Positions 30,310 through 39,591 of a DNA stretch of 64,000 bases are shown here, in pieces; the first letter of the stretch is position 1; each line of letters starts with the position of its first letter. The position numbers and the translations under genes are program-made. Under the pieces are notes generated by a model. It was not told where the DNA came from. It saw only the letters and a list, made by a program, of their open reading frames with translations, and made no database searches. Source of the DNA: Rhizobium tumorigenes (GTDB lineage Bacteria; Pseudomonadota; Alphaproteobacteria; Rhizobiales; Rhizobiaceae); contig NZ_CP117257.1 of NCBI RefSeq assembly GCF_003240565.2, forward strand, positions 186,001-250,000, given 5' to 3'.

Positions 30310-31068
30310 CTAGCCCAACGATCTAAGGTCCCGGGGGCTCCCAGTATCATGTGAAGCCGGGAGAGGAGTGAGCCCAACATTCCCGCCTTCTTGCCAGTCA
30401 GGGAACTCGCGCTCTTGCCACCGCGCGTGTTCAAGATATTCCTCGGCAATGGCCGCTATCAGCGCCTCCCGCCGCATCGGATCGAGATGTAACAACTCGC
30501 CGATTTCGATGTTATTTTCCCTGGCGAACTGTATCGCGCAGCGATATCCGTCGATGTCCTCCAATACTGGCCGGAGAACTTCCTGGTTCCAGAGATCCGC
30601 CAATTCCTCCAGCAGGGATGGGCGCTCGTCCTTGATGGCAAACATTTCCGTAACTCGAAGTCTTGCCCGCGGCAGGAAAACATCCGGAGTCGGAAGACGC
30701 AGGCGCCTTACGTGCCACCTGAAACCGGCATTCCAATAGGAGTCCTTGGCCATGCAGTTCAGAAGGGAAATCGAACCGCCTTCGAGGATGAGGCCAGGGG
30801 AAGATTTGCGATCCTCTATTGCCGATATGAGCTGGAGATGAGCGGCCTCTGCTTCCATCACGCCTTCGGTGAGTGGGCGCGAATCTAGGTAGATTCGCTG
30901 GGTAGATTGCAGCTCCGACTCTAAAGGACGCCCGCTGCCGGTGGCGATTTGAGGGCAGCATTGTACTCGATCCAGCGCGATAACCGGCCATCCGGTCTCT
31001 CGTGCAATTTGGATTGCCAAGTCTGTTTTTCCGCTGCAGGTGGGTCCATAAATGAGATAGATTAGCAT
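30310..31068 (-). CDS. tzs: Tzs-type adenylate isopentenyltransferase
   Basis: Tzs/IPT joins DMAPP or HMBDP to AMP, the first committed step of cytokinin synthesis. The 252-residue product has the P-loop YGPTCSGKT (Lys14), ALDRVQCCPQ with Asp33, and both Asp173 and His214, the residues linked to use of HMBDP and hence trans-zeatin output in Agrobacterium Tzs. ATG 31068 matches the Tzs start (MLIYLIYGPT); ATG 31074 is an alternative. On nopaline plasmids tzs lies in the vir region and is VirG-induced. The vir box at 31361-31372 suggests the same here. It is the first of four genes on this strand. Confidence 0.93.
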   Translation of the reverse strand: MLIYLIYGPTCSGKTDLAIQIARETGWPVIALDRVQCCPQIATGSGRPLESELQSTQRIYLDSRPLTEGVMEAEAAHLQLISAIEDRKSSPGLILEGGSISLLNCMAKDSYWNAGFRWHVRRLRLPTPDVFLPRARLRVTEMFAIKDERPSLLEELADLWNQEVLRPVLEDIDGYRCAIQFARENNIEIGELLHLDPMRREALIAAIAEEYLEHARWQEREFPDWQEGGNVGLTPLPASHDTGSPRDLRSLG

Positions 31069-31360
31069 TCGCATCTCGCTCTTTTTTGGTAACTGGTGCC
31101 ATCGGGCGTGACGCGGCACGATCTGATAACCGTGCCGCTTGATCGGCTATTGAAAAGTATGCGCCGCGCACAGTATAAAAAGAACAAATGTCCGAATTAG
31201 AAGTCTAGAATCCAGAAATTATGATAGTATTTGTTCCGGATTCAACCTTAGCAACAGAGATTGGTGTTCGCAATACGGATGGAAACATTAAATATATACA
31301 TTAATAATGTAAATATACTGATTGTAATGCCAGAATCCCAATGCTTGTACTAGAAGTTTC

Positions 31361-31372
31361 GTTTCAATTGAC
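31361..31372 (-). promoter_or_regulatory. vir box upstream of the tzs cluster
   Basis: On the minus strand gtcaattgaaac matches TNCAATTGAAAY at 11 of 12 positions, about 290 bp before tzs and pointing at it. The AT-rich leader (31075-31423) contains no gene. The IS5 copy begins 52 bp behind the box. Confidence 0.65.
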
Positions 31373-31423
31373 ATCGATTCCCCAACCGACCCCGCGGGTG
31401 ATCAACTTGCTGCTCGCAAGATT

Positions 31424-32733
31424 GGACACCTCTAAAAACCTCCCCATTTTCCGCGTTTCATGATTCAATCCGGCCAGTGTGATTTTCTGGGAGCGGATGA
31501 TGCGTGGGCAACCGGGCTTTTGGGATTTGGATGATCGTTACGAACGGCTGAGTGCCGTCGGCGATCCGCTGGAGAAGCTCAACAGCATCATTCCATGGGC
31601 GATATTTGAAAAACCTTTAGCGAAGGCGCTGAAGCGGTCCGACGGATCGAAGGGTGGACGTCCACCATTTCCGTCGGTTCTGATGTTTAAAATCCTGGTG
31701 CTGCAAGCGCTTTATAATCTCTCCGACGACCAAGCGGAGTTTGTTATCCAGGACCGGCTGTCGTTTATGCGTTTCCTTGGCCTTTCCCTTTCGCAGAAGG
31801 TGCCGGATGCCAAGACGATCTGGCTGTTCCGAGAGAGTTTGGTGCGTGCAGGTGCCATTGATAATCTGTTTGCCCGTTTCGACAAGCATCTCTCACGTTC
31901 CGGATATCTGGCCAAAGGCGGGCAGATCGTTGACGCCACGATCATCCAGGCTCCCAAGCAACATAACAGCCAGGACGAGAAAGACGCGATCAAGGCCGGC
32001 GAAATCCCTGAGGACTGGAAGGATAAACCCGCCAGGCTGGCCCAGAAGGACCGCGACGCGCGATGGACAGTGAAGTATTCCAAGGCGAAACGGCCAACGG
32101 AGACGCCGACGTCGACGACGACTGACCAGCACGATATTGCCATTCCAATGTTTGGTTACAAAAACCATGCAGGCATCGACCGAGCCCATGGCTTTATCCG
32201 GGGATGGACGGTGACGAGTGCGAGCGCCCATGACGGAGCCCAGCTTCGAAACGTAGTGACCAAAGACAATACCGCGTCGACGGTCTGGGCCGATACGGCC
32301 TATCGCTCCAAGACCAACGAGGAATGGTTGCAGGACAATGGCCTAAAGTCCGACATCCATCAGAAGAAGCCAAAGGGCAAACCCATGCCGGAGGCGATGT
32401 CGCGCGCCAACGGCCGTCGTTCGAAGGTCCGCTCCGCCATCGAACATGTCTTTGCGCGGCAGAAGGACAAGATGAAGCTCTTCGTGCGCACCATCGGAAT
32501 CAGCCGAGCGAGGGTGAAGATCGGCATGGCCAATATCACCTACAACATGCTTCGCTATGTCTGGCTGACTGGAAAACCACGGACCGCATAACGCGCAGCT
32601 GGCCGGAAGGCCGAAATGCATGCCGCAGATGCGGCAATCATCACAAAAAATGGGCGATCATCCGCGCGAGTTCATCGCGGAAATACATCCACGGCACCAT
32701 CTTGCCAACTGCGACCGGTAAATCGAGGTGTCC
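31424..32733 (+). mobile_element. IS5-family element copy 2, complete, TSD gatt
   Basis: This 1310-bp element has ends ggacacctctaaaaacc and ggtaaatcgaggtgtcc, imperfect inverted repeats sharing GGACACCTC. It is flanked by the 4-bp duplication gatt (31420-31423 and 32734-32737). It is identical by eye to copy 3 and inserted just behind the tzs promoter. Confidence 0.95.
31497..32591 (+). CDS. IS5-family transposase (copy 2)
   Basis: This is a DDE transposase of about 364 residues, with an N-terminal helical region (PFPSVLMFKILVLQALYNLS), first Asp in GGQIVDATIIQAP, second in VWADTAYRSK and Glu in RSAIEHVFARQK. ATG 31497 follows GGGAGCGG; a GTG at 31479 is in frame. The product is intact and probably active, as three copies exist in the window. 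Confidence 0.93.
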   Translation: MMRGQPGFWDLDDRYERLSAVGDPLEKLNSIIPWAIFEKPLAKALKRSDGSKGGRPPFPSVLMFKILVLQALYNLSDDQAEFVIQDRLSFMRFLGLSLSQKVPDAKTIWLFRESLVRAGAIDNLFARFDKHLSRSGYLAKGGQIVDATIIQAPKQHNSQDEKDAIKAGEIPEDWKDKPARLAQKDRDARWTVKYSKAKRPTETPTSTTTDQHDIAIPMFGYKNHAGIDRAHGFIRGWTVTSASAHDGAQLRNVVTKDNTASTVWADTAYRSKTNEEWLQDNGLKSDIHQKKPKGKPMPEAMSRANGRRSKVRSAIEHVFARQKDKMKLFVRTIGISRARVKIGMANITYNMLRYVWLTGKPRTA

Positions 32734-32737
32734 GATT

Positions 32738-32836
32738 GCGATCAACCAGCAGAGCGAAGTGGTCATCCACCGTCCCAACGGTCAAATCCGGGACAAGGAT
32801 TCCTACGGTCGCGACCCGTTCCCGCCACGTGGTTAA
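32738..32836 (+). pseudogene. 3' end of a small unknown gene cut by IS5
   Basis: After the IS, a frame reads IAINQQSEVVIHRPNGQIRD then KDSYGRDPFPPRG to a stop at 32834. It looks like a genuine protein end because it is followed directly by a terminator hairpin. The 5' part is not found elsewhere in the window. Function unknown. Confidence 0.45.
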
Positions 32837-32841
32837 AACCT

Positions 32842-32867
32842 GAGGCCGCCTGGAGTGAGGCGGCCTC
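32842..32867 (+). terminator. Hairpin terminator
   Basis: A 9-bp perfect stem, gaggccgcc / ggcggcctc, with an 8-base loop is followed by ttc but no long T run. It lies 6 bp after the stop at 32836 and just before the next gene. Confidence 0.6.
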
Positions 32868-32887
32868 TTCATCAAAGGAGAGAAGAA

Positions 32888-33127
32888 ATGCAGTTTGAAG
32901 GCGCATTAGTTCGCGAGCAGGGCGTCACATTCGCCATCGTCATTGTTAAGCCGCACGTTCTCAACAGCGGCCCTCAAGCCGATGAGGTTGCTTATAGCTT
33001 CCAGCCAGCATTCCCCGGCGTGCCGATTGTTCTCATGGCGCAAAACAGCCGGGGCATCCCGACATATCGTGGTCGACGTGATCTCGTTAATTTTCTGGGC
33101 ATCCAGGGTCCTCTTCTTGGCAGATGA
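32888..33127 (+). CDS. Small conserved-looking protein, unknown function
   Basis: The 79-residue product starts MQFEGALVREQGVTFAIVIV and is preceded by AAAGGAGAGAAGAA, a strong ribosome site that fixes ATG 32888. It has a beta-rich look and a C-terminus RRDLVNFLGIQGPLLGR. I do not recognise a domain. It stands alone after a terminator and before a GC-rich hairpin. Confidence 0.55.
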   Translation: MQFEGALVREQGVTFAIVIVKPHVLNSGPQADEVAYSFQPAFPGVPIVLMAQNSRGIPTYRGRRDLVNFLGIQGPLLGR

Positions 33128-33156
33128 AGATCCAGACGTACGGCAATCGGTACGGC

Positions 33157-33185
33157 CGCGGGCGCGGAAAAAATCCGCGCCCGCG
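33157..33185. repeat. Perfect GC-rich hairpin
   Basis: cgcgggcgcgga pairs over 12 bp with tccgcgcccgcg around an aaaaa loop, 30 bp after the stop of the 79-residue gene. No T run follows, so it is a possible Rho-independent-like or RNA-stabilising stem rather than a classical terminator. Confidence 0.5.
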
Positions 33186-33317
33186 AGGGGACAACCTATG
33201 GTCGGGCTGCGCCCTCCCAAGTCGGAGGTCTCGCCGCCCGTCAGGACGAAGCATGGAGGGCTGCTGCGCGACATTGAACTTGACTGGTCAGCGACATCGC
33301 TGGTGACGCGAGGGGAC

Positions 33318-34202
33318 CTATCCAGCTCTGGAGCTATTGTTTCTCGAGCGATCGGTTGAATAGAGTTCCTGGCGCAAACGTTGATAGCTTTCTGCTAGTC
33401 TCTCGCTTACTTTTTCCACCTCGCCCAACTTACCGTCGGATACGATATTGGATGATGTTATGCGTAATACGGCTGCTTCGAGTTCACCTAACTCGGTGTC
33501 ATTTCGAGTTGCCGGATTGTTCGATGAACGTGTCTCTTGTGATAGAGAATTTTTGAAATCGTGTTCTATGTTCCAATACAAGTCTTCGTGGTTGCCATCA
33601 CCACTTCGAAGCTCCTCAATACGACTACGATGTACATCTGATAGGAAATTCTGCGCACACACGAGAAATTCGGCGGCACTTCCCTGATCGTCAGAATGGT
33701 CAGCTCTGTCAAACAGATGGAGCGCGTGATCAATTAAACGATTTTTATCATTCGCATCGAATAAGTCGAGCTTCTCTTTGAGCAATTGCAGAGCCTCAGC
33801 TTGCTTTTGCTGTTCGGGGAGATGGAGTACTTGGTCAACGAGTGTCGTTCTACGCTGTGACGTCTGGAAATCGATGATCGGAGTGACACTCTTGAGCCTT
33901 GGCGGCGTCACAGCCTGGTCATCGCGCGGGACCACGTTTTCAAACAGCCTGCTTGCAGACGTCCCGAGACGATTAAGCTTACGTTTAAATTCGCCGGTAG
34001 GCCCATCTTTCAGCATTTGCCTCGCTTCACGGCCAGCCTTTTCGAACCTTCCGAGCTCGGCGGCTGTTTTTACTGGATCGGGAGTAACCAGCCTGGAGAA
34101 TATCTCTGCGACTGAATCTGTGTTCATATTCTTATGGAGTCCGGAACTTTCGCTACTATAGATCTTACCGGGGTTTTCCGCATTCAATCGCTTCATCGTC
34201 AT
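33318..34202 (-). CDS. VirF-family F-box effector candidate
   Basis: The 294-residue product has an F-box-like segment near its N-terminus (DSVAEIFSRLVTPDPVKTAA) that lines up with the VirF F-box. Its tail, RQELYSTDRSRNNSSRAG, closely parallels the VirF export signal as I recall it (RAELMSADRPRSTRGL) and fits R-x7-R-x-R. The middle is helical and hydrophilic with no other known domain. ATG 34202 follows AAAGGAAAT. Upstream there is only a weak half vir box (ttgaaat, about 34290). With virF itself truncated, this gene may supply the F-box function. It was close to the gene at 46529-48190 before IS66 came in. Confidence 0.75.
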   Translation of the reverse strand: MTMKRLNAENPGKIYSSESSGLHKNMNTDSVAEIFSRLVTPDPVKTAAELGRFEKAGREARQMLKDGPTGEFKRKLNRLGTSASRLFENVVPRDDQAVTPPRLKSVTPIIDFQTSQRRTTLVDQVLHLPEQQKQAEALQLLKEKLDLFDANDKNRLIDHALHLFDRADHSDDQGSAAEFLVCAQNFLSDVHRSRIEELRSGDGNHEDLYWNIEHDFKNSLSQETRSSNNPATRNDTELGELEAAVLRITSSNIVSDGKLGEVEKVSERLAESYQRLRQELYSTDRSRNNSSRAG

Positions 34203-34550
34203 ATTTCCTTTCGAGCCGCGTCACCGAAAGCACACGTGAACTTTGATTTTAGAGACAGGCATGGTTATCGACCGAAGTACGAATTTCAACCAATTTTGCC
34301 TTACAATCGTAAGAGGGATTGAGTGCCGAAGATCGAGAAGGGAAACCTTGGTCAACGGTTGAGGTCGACTATGGTCGACATACGCTTGACGATCAGGACG
34401 GGTCTCAATCCTACATTTTAGCTACAGTTGCCCGGATGACAGGACGGTGCCGCAATGACTATCCCCATCGAGACGGCCGCTCTTCGGAGCACGTTTGAGC
34501 ACGCGGTAATCAATCTCACTTTCAGTGGAGATGAAATTTGCATAATTGAT
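34203..34550. other. Leader region of the VirF-like gene, no other gene
   Basis: No convincing open frame is seen. It ends at the 8-bp duplication of the nested IS66. In the ancestral order it continued at 46476. Confidence 0.5.
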
Positions 34551-34558
34551 GATAAATA
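34551..34558. repeat. Left target duplication of nested IS66 (gataaata)
   Basis: gataaata here and at 46468-46475 directly flank the IS66 ends gtatgcggcgtccacgcc (34559 on) and ggcggagacggcgcttac (to 46467). The ends match as imperfect inverted repeats at 14 of 18 positions. Eight-bp duplications are typical of IS66. Confidence 0.85.
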
Positions 34559-34657
34559 GTATGCGGCGTCCACGCCCCATTGATTTTTCAGTTGCAGCGG
34601 CTTGATAGTATTGCCTTTGGGGTCGGATGTGAGCTCACCGACGAGTATCTGACGAGC

Positions 34658-35290
34658 TCATTGTGAGGACTTGATGCGGGCGGCATAGGCCCAAGGCATT
34701 AGGGCATCGATGTCTTTGGCGAGGTGGCCGTTTGCGAGGCGGGTGAAGAGGTCGCACAGATAGGCGTAAGGCTCAATTCCATTCATTTTACATGTGCCGA
34801 TCAAGCTGGCAAACCGGGCCCAATTTCGGCCCCCTTCATCGTGGCCGGCGAAGAGCGCATTGCGGCGGTTCATGGCCGGGCGACGGATCGCGTTTTCCAC
34901 CAGGTTGGAGTCAATATCGACATGGCCGTCGTCTAAGAACAATCTGAAGCCGTCTTGCCGCGTCAGCAGTATGCCAAGGCTTTTCCAAGATCTGACTTGC
35001 GTGAGACACGTGCAGCCTGAGCCGCGATCCATGTGAAGAACTTGTCCACCAGCGGGAGCGACAACTCCTGTCGGACTGCCCGACGATGTTCGGGCTCATT
35101 GCCTCGAATACTGTCTTCGATCTTGTAGAGCGCGGCGATGCGAATGAGCGCCTCATCAACGATGGGTGATCCGCTCTTCGGCGTGGCCTTGATCAGCTTT
35201 CTGCGCCCGTGTGCCCAACAGAAAGCCAGTTTCAAGGGATCGCCGCCCACACGCTCCGACGTGGCAAGGTGAGAGTAACCACCGTAGGCG
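34658..35290 (-). pseudogene. tnpC: IS66-A tnpC, C-terminal part
   Basis: The frames give AYGGYSHLA to SDLGKALAY and, after a one-base shift near 34966, LTRQDGFRLFLDDGHVDIDS to the end (DALMPWAYAARIKSSQ). This is the catalytic C-terminal third of TnpC (SNLVENAIR, GTCKMNGIEPYAYL). The N-terminal part is at 37966-39003, beyond the IS110 insertion. Confidence 0.85.
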
Positions 35291-35745
35291 GTGGAGTGGA
35301 CGCCCCCCGACGGCATCAAATGTGCCATAGTGCGGGTGCTTAGACCTACAAGGAGGACGTCCATGAATGAGATTAGCATCATCGGCCTGGATCTGGCAAA
35401 GAACGTGTTCCAGATCCATGGCTCAGGTTCCGACGGGAGCGTCGCTCTTCGTAAGAAGCTGAACCGTGGAAGATTGCTTGAGTTCTTCGCCCAGCTTCCC
35501 ATCTGTGTTGTCGCAATGGAAGCCTGCGCCAGCGCCCATTATTGGGGACGAGAAATCGGCAAATTCGGTCATGAGATTAGACTGATCAACCCGTCTTACG
35601 TGAAGCCCTTCGTCAAACGCCAAAAGAATGATGCCGCCGACGCCGAAGCTATCGCAGAGGCGGCTTCGCGACCGACGATGCGGTTCGTGAGCGTCAAAAG
35701 TGCCGAGAAGCAGGCTTCATCCATGGCGTTCAAGGTTCGCGACCT

Positions 35746-37055
35746 GGACACCTCTAAAAACCTCCCCATTTTCCGCGTTTCATGATTCAATCCGGCCAGT
35801 GTGATTTTCTGGGAGCGGATGATGCGTGGGCAACCGGGCTTTTGGGATTTGGATGATCGTTACGAACGGCTGAGTGCCGTCGGCGATCCGCTGGAGAAGC
35901 TCAACAGCATCATTCCATGGGCGATATTTGAAAAACCTTTAGCGAAGGCGCTGAAGCGGTCCGACGGATCGAAGGGTGGACGTCCACCATTTCCGTCGGT
36001 TCTGATGTTTAAAATCCTGGTGCTGCAAGCGCTTTATAATCTCTCCGACGACCAAGCGGAGTTTGTTATCCAGGACCGGCTGTCGTTTATGCGTTTCCTT
36101 GGCCTTTCCCTTTCGCAGAAGGTGCCGGATGCCAAGACGATCTGGCTGTTCCGAGAGAGTTTGGTGCGTGCAGGTGCCATTGATAATCTGTTTGCCCGTT
36201 TCGACAAGCATCTCTCACGTTCCGGATATCTGGCCAAAGGCGGGCAGATCGTTGACGCCACGATCATCCAGGCTCCCAAGCAACATAACAGCCAGGACGA
36301 GAAAGACGCGATCAAGGCCGGCGAAATCCCTGAGGACTGGAAGGATAAACCCGCCAGGCTGGCCCAGAAGGACCGCGACGCGCGATGGACAGTGAAGTAT
36401 TCCAAGGCGAAACGGCCAACGGAGACGCCGACGTCGACGACGACTGACCAGCACGATATTGCCATTCCAATGTTTGGTTACAAAAACCATGCAGGCATCG
36501 ACCGAGCCCATGGCTTTATCCGGGGATGGACGGTGACGAGTGCGAGCGCCCATGACGGAGCCCAGCTTCGAAACGTAGTGACCAAAGACAATACCGCGTC
36601 GACGGTCTGGGCCGATACGGCCTATCGCTCCAAGACCAACGAGGAATGGTTGCAGGACAATGGCCTAAAGTCCGACATCCATCAGAAGAAGCCAAAGGGC
36701 AAACCCATGCCGGAGGCGATGTCGCGCGCCAACGGCCGTCGTTCGAAGGTCCGCTCCGCCATCGAACATGTCTTTGCGCGGCAGAAGGACAAGATGAAGC
36801 TCTTCGTGCGCACCATCGGAATCAGCCGAGCGAGGGTGAAGATCGGCATGGCCAATATCACCTACAACATGCTTCGCTATGTCTGGCTGACTGGAAAACC
36901 ACGGACCGCATAACGCGCAGCTGGCCGGAAGGCCGAAATGCATGCCGCAGATGCGGCAATCATCACAAAAAATGGGCGATCATCCGCGCGAGTTCATCGC
37001 GGAAATACATCCACGGCACCATCTTGCCAACTGCGACCGGTAAATCGAGGTGTCC
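35746..37055 (+). mobile_element. IS5-family element copy 3, complete, TSD acct
   Basis: This 1310-bp element is the same as copy 2, with 4-bp duplications acct at 35742-35745 and 37056-37059. It interrupts the IS110 transposase. The lack of differences from copy 2 by eye suggests recent movement. Confidence 0.95.
35819..36913 (+). CDS. IS5-family transposase (copy 3)
   Basis: The product is identical by eye to that of copy 2 (31497-32591), with all DDE motifs present. The ATG choice is the same, with a GTG at 35801 as alternative. Confidence 0.93.
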   Translation: MMRGQPGFWDLDDRYERLSAVGDPLEKLNSIIPWAIFEKPLAKALKRSDGSKGGRPPFPSVLMFKILVLQALYNLSDDQAEFVIQDRLSFMRFLGLSLSQKVPDAKTIWLFRESLVRAGAIDNLFARFDKHLSRSGYLAKGGQIVDATIIQAPKQHNSQDEKDAIKAGEIPEDWKDKPARLAQKDRDARWTVKYSKAKRPTETPTSTTTDQHDIAIPMFGYKNHAGIDRAHGFIRGWTVTSASAHDGAQLRNVVTKDNTASTVWADTAYRSKTNEEWLQDNGLKSDIHQKKPKGKPMPEAMSRANGRRSKVRSAIEHVFARQKDKMKLFVRTIGISRARVKIGMANITYNMLRYVWLTGKPRTA

Positions 37056-37965
37056 ACCTGTTGGTCCGACAGCGGACGCAGACGATAAATGCGTTACGCG
37101 GATATCTTATGGAATATGGCCTGATCATTCCTCAGGGCATCAAGCACATTCCCCTCCCACATGAGCAGATCACAACGAATTCCGATCTGCCTGAGGTTGC
37201 GCGGGTACTTTGTAAAGGTTTGTTGGAACAAGTGGTGTTCCTCTCCGAACAGATCGCCGTCCTGGAAAAGGAGCTCCGCACACGCGCCCGGCAGGATGAA
37301 CTTGCCTCGCGGCTGATGACTATTCCGGGAGTCGGCCCGATTTGCGCCACCGCGATCGAAGCATTGGCACCGGCCGCGGAGACCTTCTCAAGGGGGCGAG
37401 ATTTTGGAGCATGGATCGGCCTTTGTCGCCTAAACAAAACTCCTCCGGCGGCAAGGACCGTCTCGGCAAAGTTTCCAAGATGGGGCAGCGCGATCTTCGC
37501 CGTCTCCTCGTTCTCGGAGCAACGGCGGTTGTCCGCTGGGCAAGACGATACGGAGCGCCTGCCGGTTCATGGTTGGCAAGAATGCTTTTGAAGAAGCCGC
37601 CGAAGCTTGTTGCCGTGGCTCTGGCGAATAAATTGGCGCGGACCGCCTGGGCTCTGATGGCTCACGGCGGCGTCTACCAAGCTCCGGCATCCGGTACTGT
37701 CTAGGGCAGAACAGAACCGCGAGAGGTCGGGAATGTGGTGAGGTCAACGGAGGATTATGGGCAATCGGTCAGAAGCAGGATCGGAAGAATCATTAGGTCG
37801 ATGAGTGCCCAGAGCACGCCTAAGCGAATTGGATCTGATCCACGTATTCCATAAGGGCCCGCGACGTGTTGAAGTCGCTTTACGAGGCCGAACACACGTC
37901 AGCACCCGACCACATGCCCGTACCGAAGAAAGATTTTGCTTGCATTTACCGGGGCGTCCACACAC

Positions 37966-39003
37966 ATCGACCTGGATCGTGCCGTTGAACCCGTCGAGGA
38001 TTTCAGCGGCATATTCGCCTTTACGCCCAGGCCGATAATGGAACACCACGCCTGATGGCGCAGAGCCATTCCAGCCGCGGTCGTCACGCAGCACGGCCCA
38101 GAGATAACCCGTCTTCGTCTTGCCTCGCCCCGGATCAAGAACCGGGGCGGTCGTCTCATCGACATAGAGGCGCGTGCTTTCCCACAGCAGCTGTTTAGCC
38201 ATATGGTCGACCACCGGCCGGATTTCGCTGCCCGTGCGCCCCATCCAATCGGCCAGGACCGTGCGGTCTATCGGCACTCCGTGTCGTGCCATGACCTCGG
38301 CCTGCCGGTTGAGCGGCATATGTTCGGAATGCTTGGAGACGGCAATCTCCGCCAGAAGGGCTTCGGTCGGCCAGCTCCCTTCCAGCAAATGTGCAGGCGC
38401 TTTGGCCTGGACAACGCCAGTTCGCCCCTTGGGACATGCGTATTTCGGGCGGATCGTGACGATCACCTCGTAGCGTGCCGGGACCCGGTCGAGCCGTTCC
38501 GTCCGATCCTCGCCGATCCGCACCATGTTGCCGCAACCGCAGGGGCAAACGATGCTCTCGGGCTCGATCACGCGCTCGACCCGAGGCAGGTGTTCAGGCA
38601 GTGCACGGGCCTTACGCTCCTTGAGAGAAACGGCCTTGTCCGGATCGCCAACCTCTCCAGGATTGATTGCGCTGGCTTCGATCTTCTTCTCGACGGCGGC
38701 GATCCGCGCCTGTGTTTCGGCAATCGCCGTTTCAAGGTCTTCCAGTGCCAGTTCCATCTGCCCCGGATCAAGCTTTTCCGATTTCGGCCCGAACTTCGCG
38801 CGCCGATATTCATGAACCTGACCCTCGAGTGTCTCGATCAGCTCCTTCAACTCGGCGATGAACACATCCTTTTCGGCCACAACTGCCTGCTCGTGCTGAC
38901 GTGCTGCACGCTCGACCGACAGCTCGAACTGCATCTGCGCGAAGGCTTTGGCGACCTCTGGTGGAAGGTCCGGAGACAAGCTGAGATCAAAGGATTGCGA
39001 CAT
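37966..39003 (-). pseudogene. tnpC: IS66-A tnpC, N-terminal part
   Basis: The frame starts MSQSFDLSLSPDLPPEVAKA and carries the leucine-zipper-like region (ELKELIETLEGQVHEYRRAK), the zinc-finger motif (CPCGCGNMVRIGEDRTERLD) and the first catalytic block (RLYVDETTAPVLDPG). IS110 cuts it at about 37966; the frame then runs on to 37744 without meaning. Confidence 0.9.
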
Positions 39004-39064
39004 GCCGCTTTATAGCAAAATGGCATCAAAAATCCAAATAAAACAATGCGAGAGCCGCGAGAAT

Positions 39065-39215
39065 TTACCCCGCTGCAGACGGCGCACTCACCCGTTGCGC
39101 CATCACCCGTCGCCAGTCCAGACCTTCGAACATGGCCTCATACTGACCCCTGGAAAGACGCATCGTTCCATCCTGAACCTTGGGCCAAGCAAAGCTGCCT
39201 TGTTCCAGAATTTTG
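39065..39215 (-). pseudogene. tnpB: IS66-A tnpB, C-terminal part
   Basis: The minus strand reads YKILEQGSFAWPKVQDGTMR then LSRGQYEAMFEGLDWRRVMA to a stop at 39065, the end of an IS66 TnpB. The N-terminal part lies at 42600-42802, beyond the recombinase element. This piece is too short to stand out as an open frame. Confidence 0.8.
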
Positions 39216-39261
39216 TACCTTATCCCAGAATGCAGCCACGACCAGCGCAGATCAGCAGCTA

Positions 39262-39591
39262 GTGCTGGTTACGCATCAGTTTCATCCTCTTTTCGGGCGG
39301 CAGCTGCGCTGCGTTGGCAAGCGAAGTAACTTGCAAGGCGACCGGCTGCTGCTGCAGACCGACGATGGCGCCATATGGCCGCTTCCCCCTCAATGGACTG
39401 ATCTTGTGAGCATCGATCCAGAAGTTGTCGTGAGCAACGGGCGTGCGCTCTTGCTCGTTTCGAACTTGATGGATCTAGCGAGCATGGTGGAACACCTTTG
39501 CTGCAGGCTGGCAACGCGGCCGCGCGCGGAGTGTAAGGATAATTATGCCGCACATGTAAAGGGGATTATGCCGCTTGGGGATCTAGAATGA
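39262..39591 (+). CDS. Small recombinase-associated protein (DUF5372-like)
   Basis: The 109-residue product reads VTHQFHPLFGRQLRCVGKRS, then LLLQTDDGAIWPLPPQWTDL. It resembles short proteins found upstream of large serine recombinases in rhizobial elements. Function unknown. The GTG start at 39262 is a guess; the longer frame from 39046 includes tnpB sequence and is rejected. Confidence 0.5.
   Translation: MLVTHQFHPLFGRQLRCVGKRSNLQGDRLLLQTDDGAIWPLPPQWTDLVSIDPEVVVSNGRALLLVSNLMDLASMVEHLCCRLATRPRAECKDNYAAHVKGIMPLGDLE

Larger units (their letters stand above)
35363..37704 (+). pseudogene. IS110 transposase, interrupted by IS5 and frameshifted
   Basis: The first part (35363-35745) gives the RuvC-like DEDD domain start MNEISIIGLDLAKNVFQIHG to KVRDL. 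The second part (from 37060) continues LVRQRTQTINALRG through IPGVGPICATAIEA to FGAWIGL. A frameshift near 37430 leads to SSGGKDRLGKVSKMGQRDLR and the end at 37704. Removing IS5 and one copy of acct restores D-L-L-V-R-Q across the join. AAGGAGG precedes ATG 35363. Confidence 0.9.
35291..37966 (+). mobile_element. IS110-family element inside tnpC, split by IS5
   Basis: Minus-strand TnpC reads ...TIQVD up to about 37966 and resumes with AYGGYS at about 35290, which brackets the insert. Without IS5 it is about 1.36 kb, normal for IS110. Its 3' non-coding end (37705-37966) holds no gene. Confidence 0.75.

Noticed and set aside
39046..39261. Long upstream extension of the DUF-like gene of the recombinase element
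   Set aside because: This part is the minus-strand tnpB C-terminus of IS66-A, so the extension is a shadow frame across the element border.
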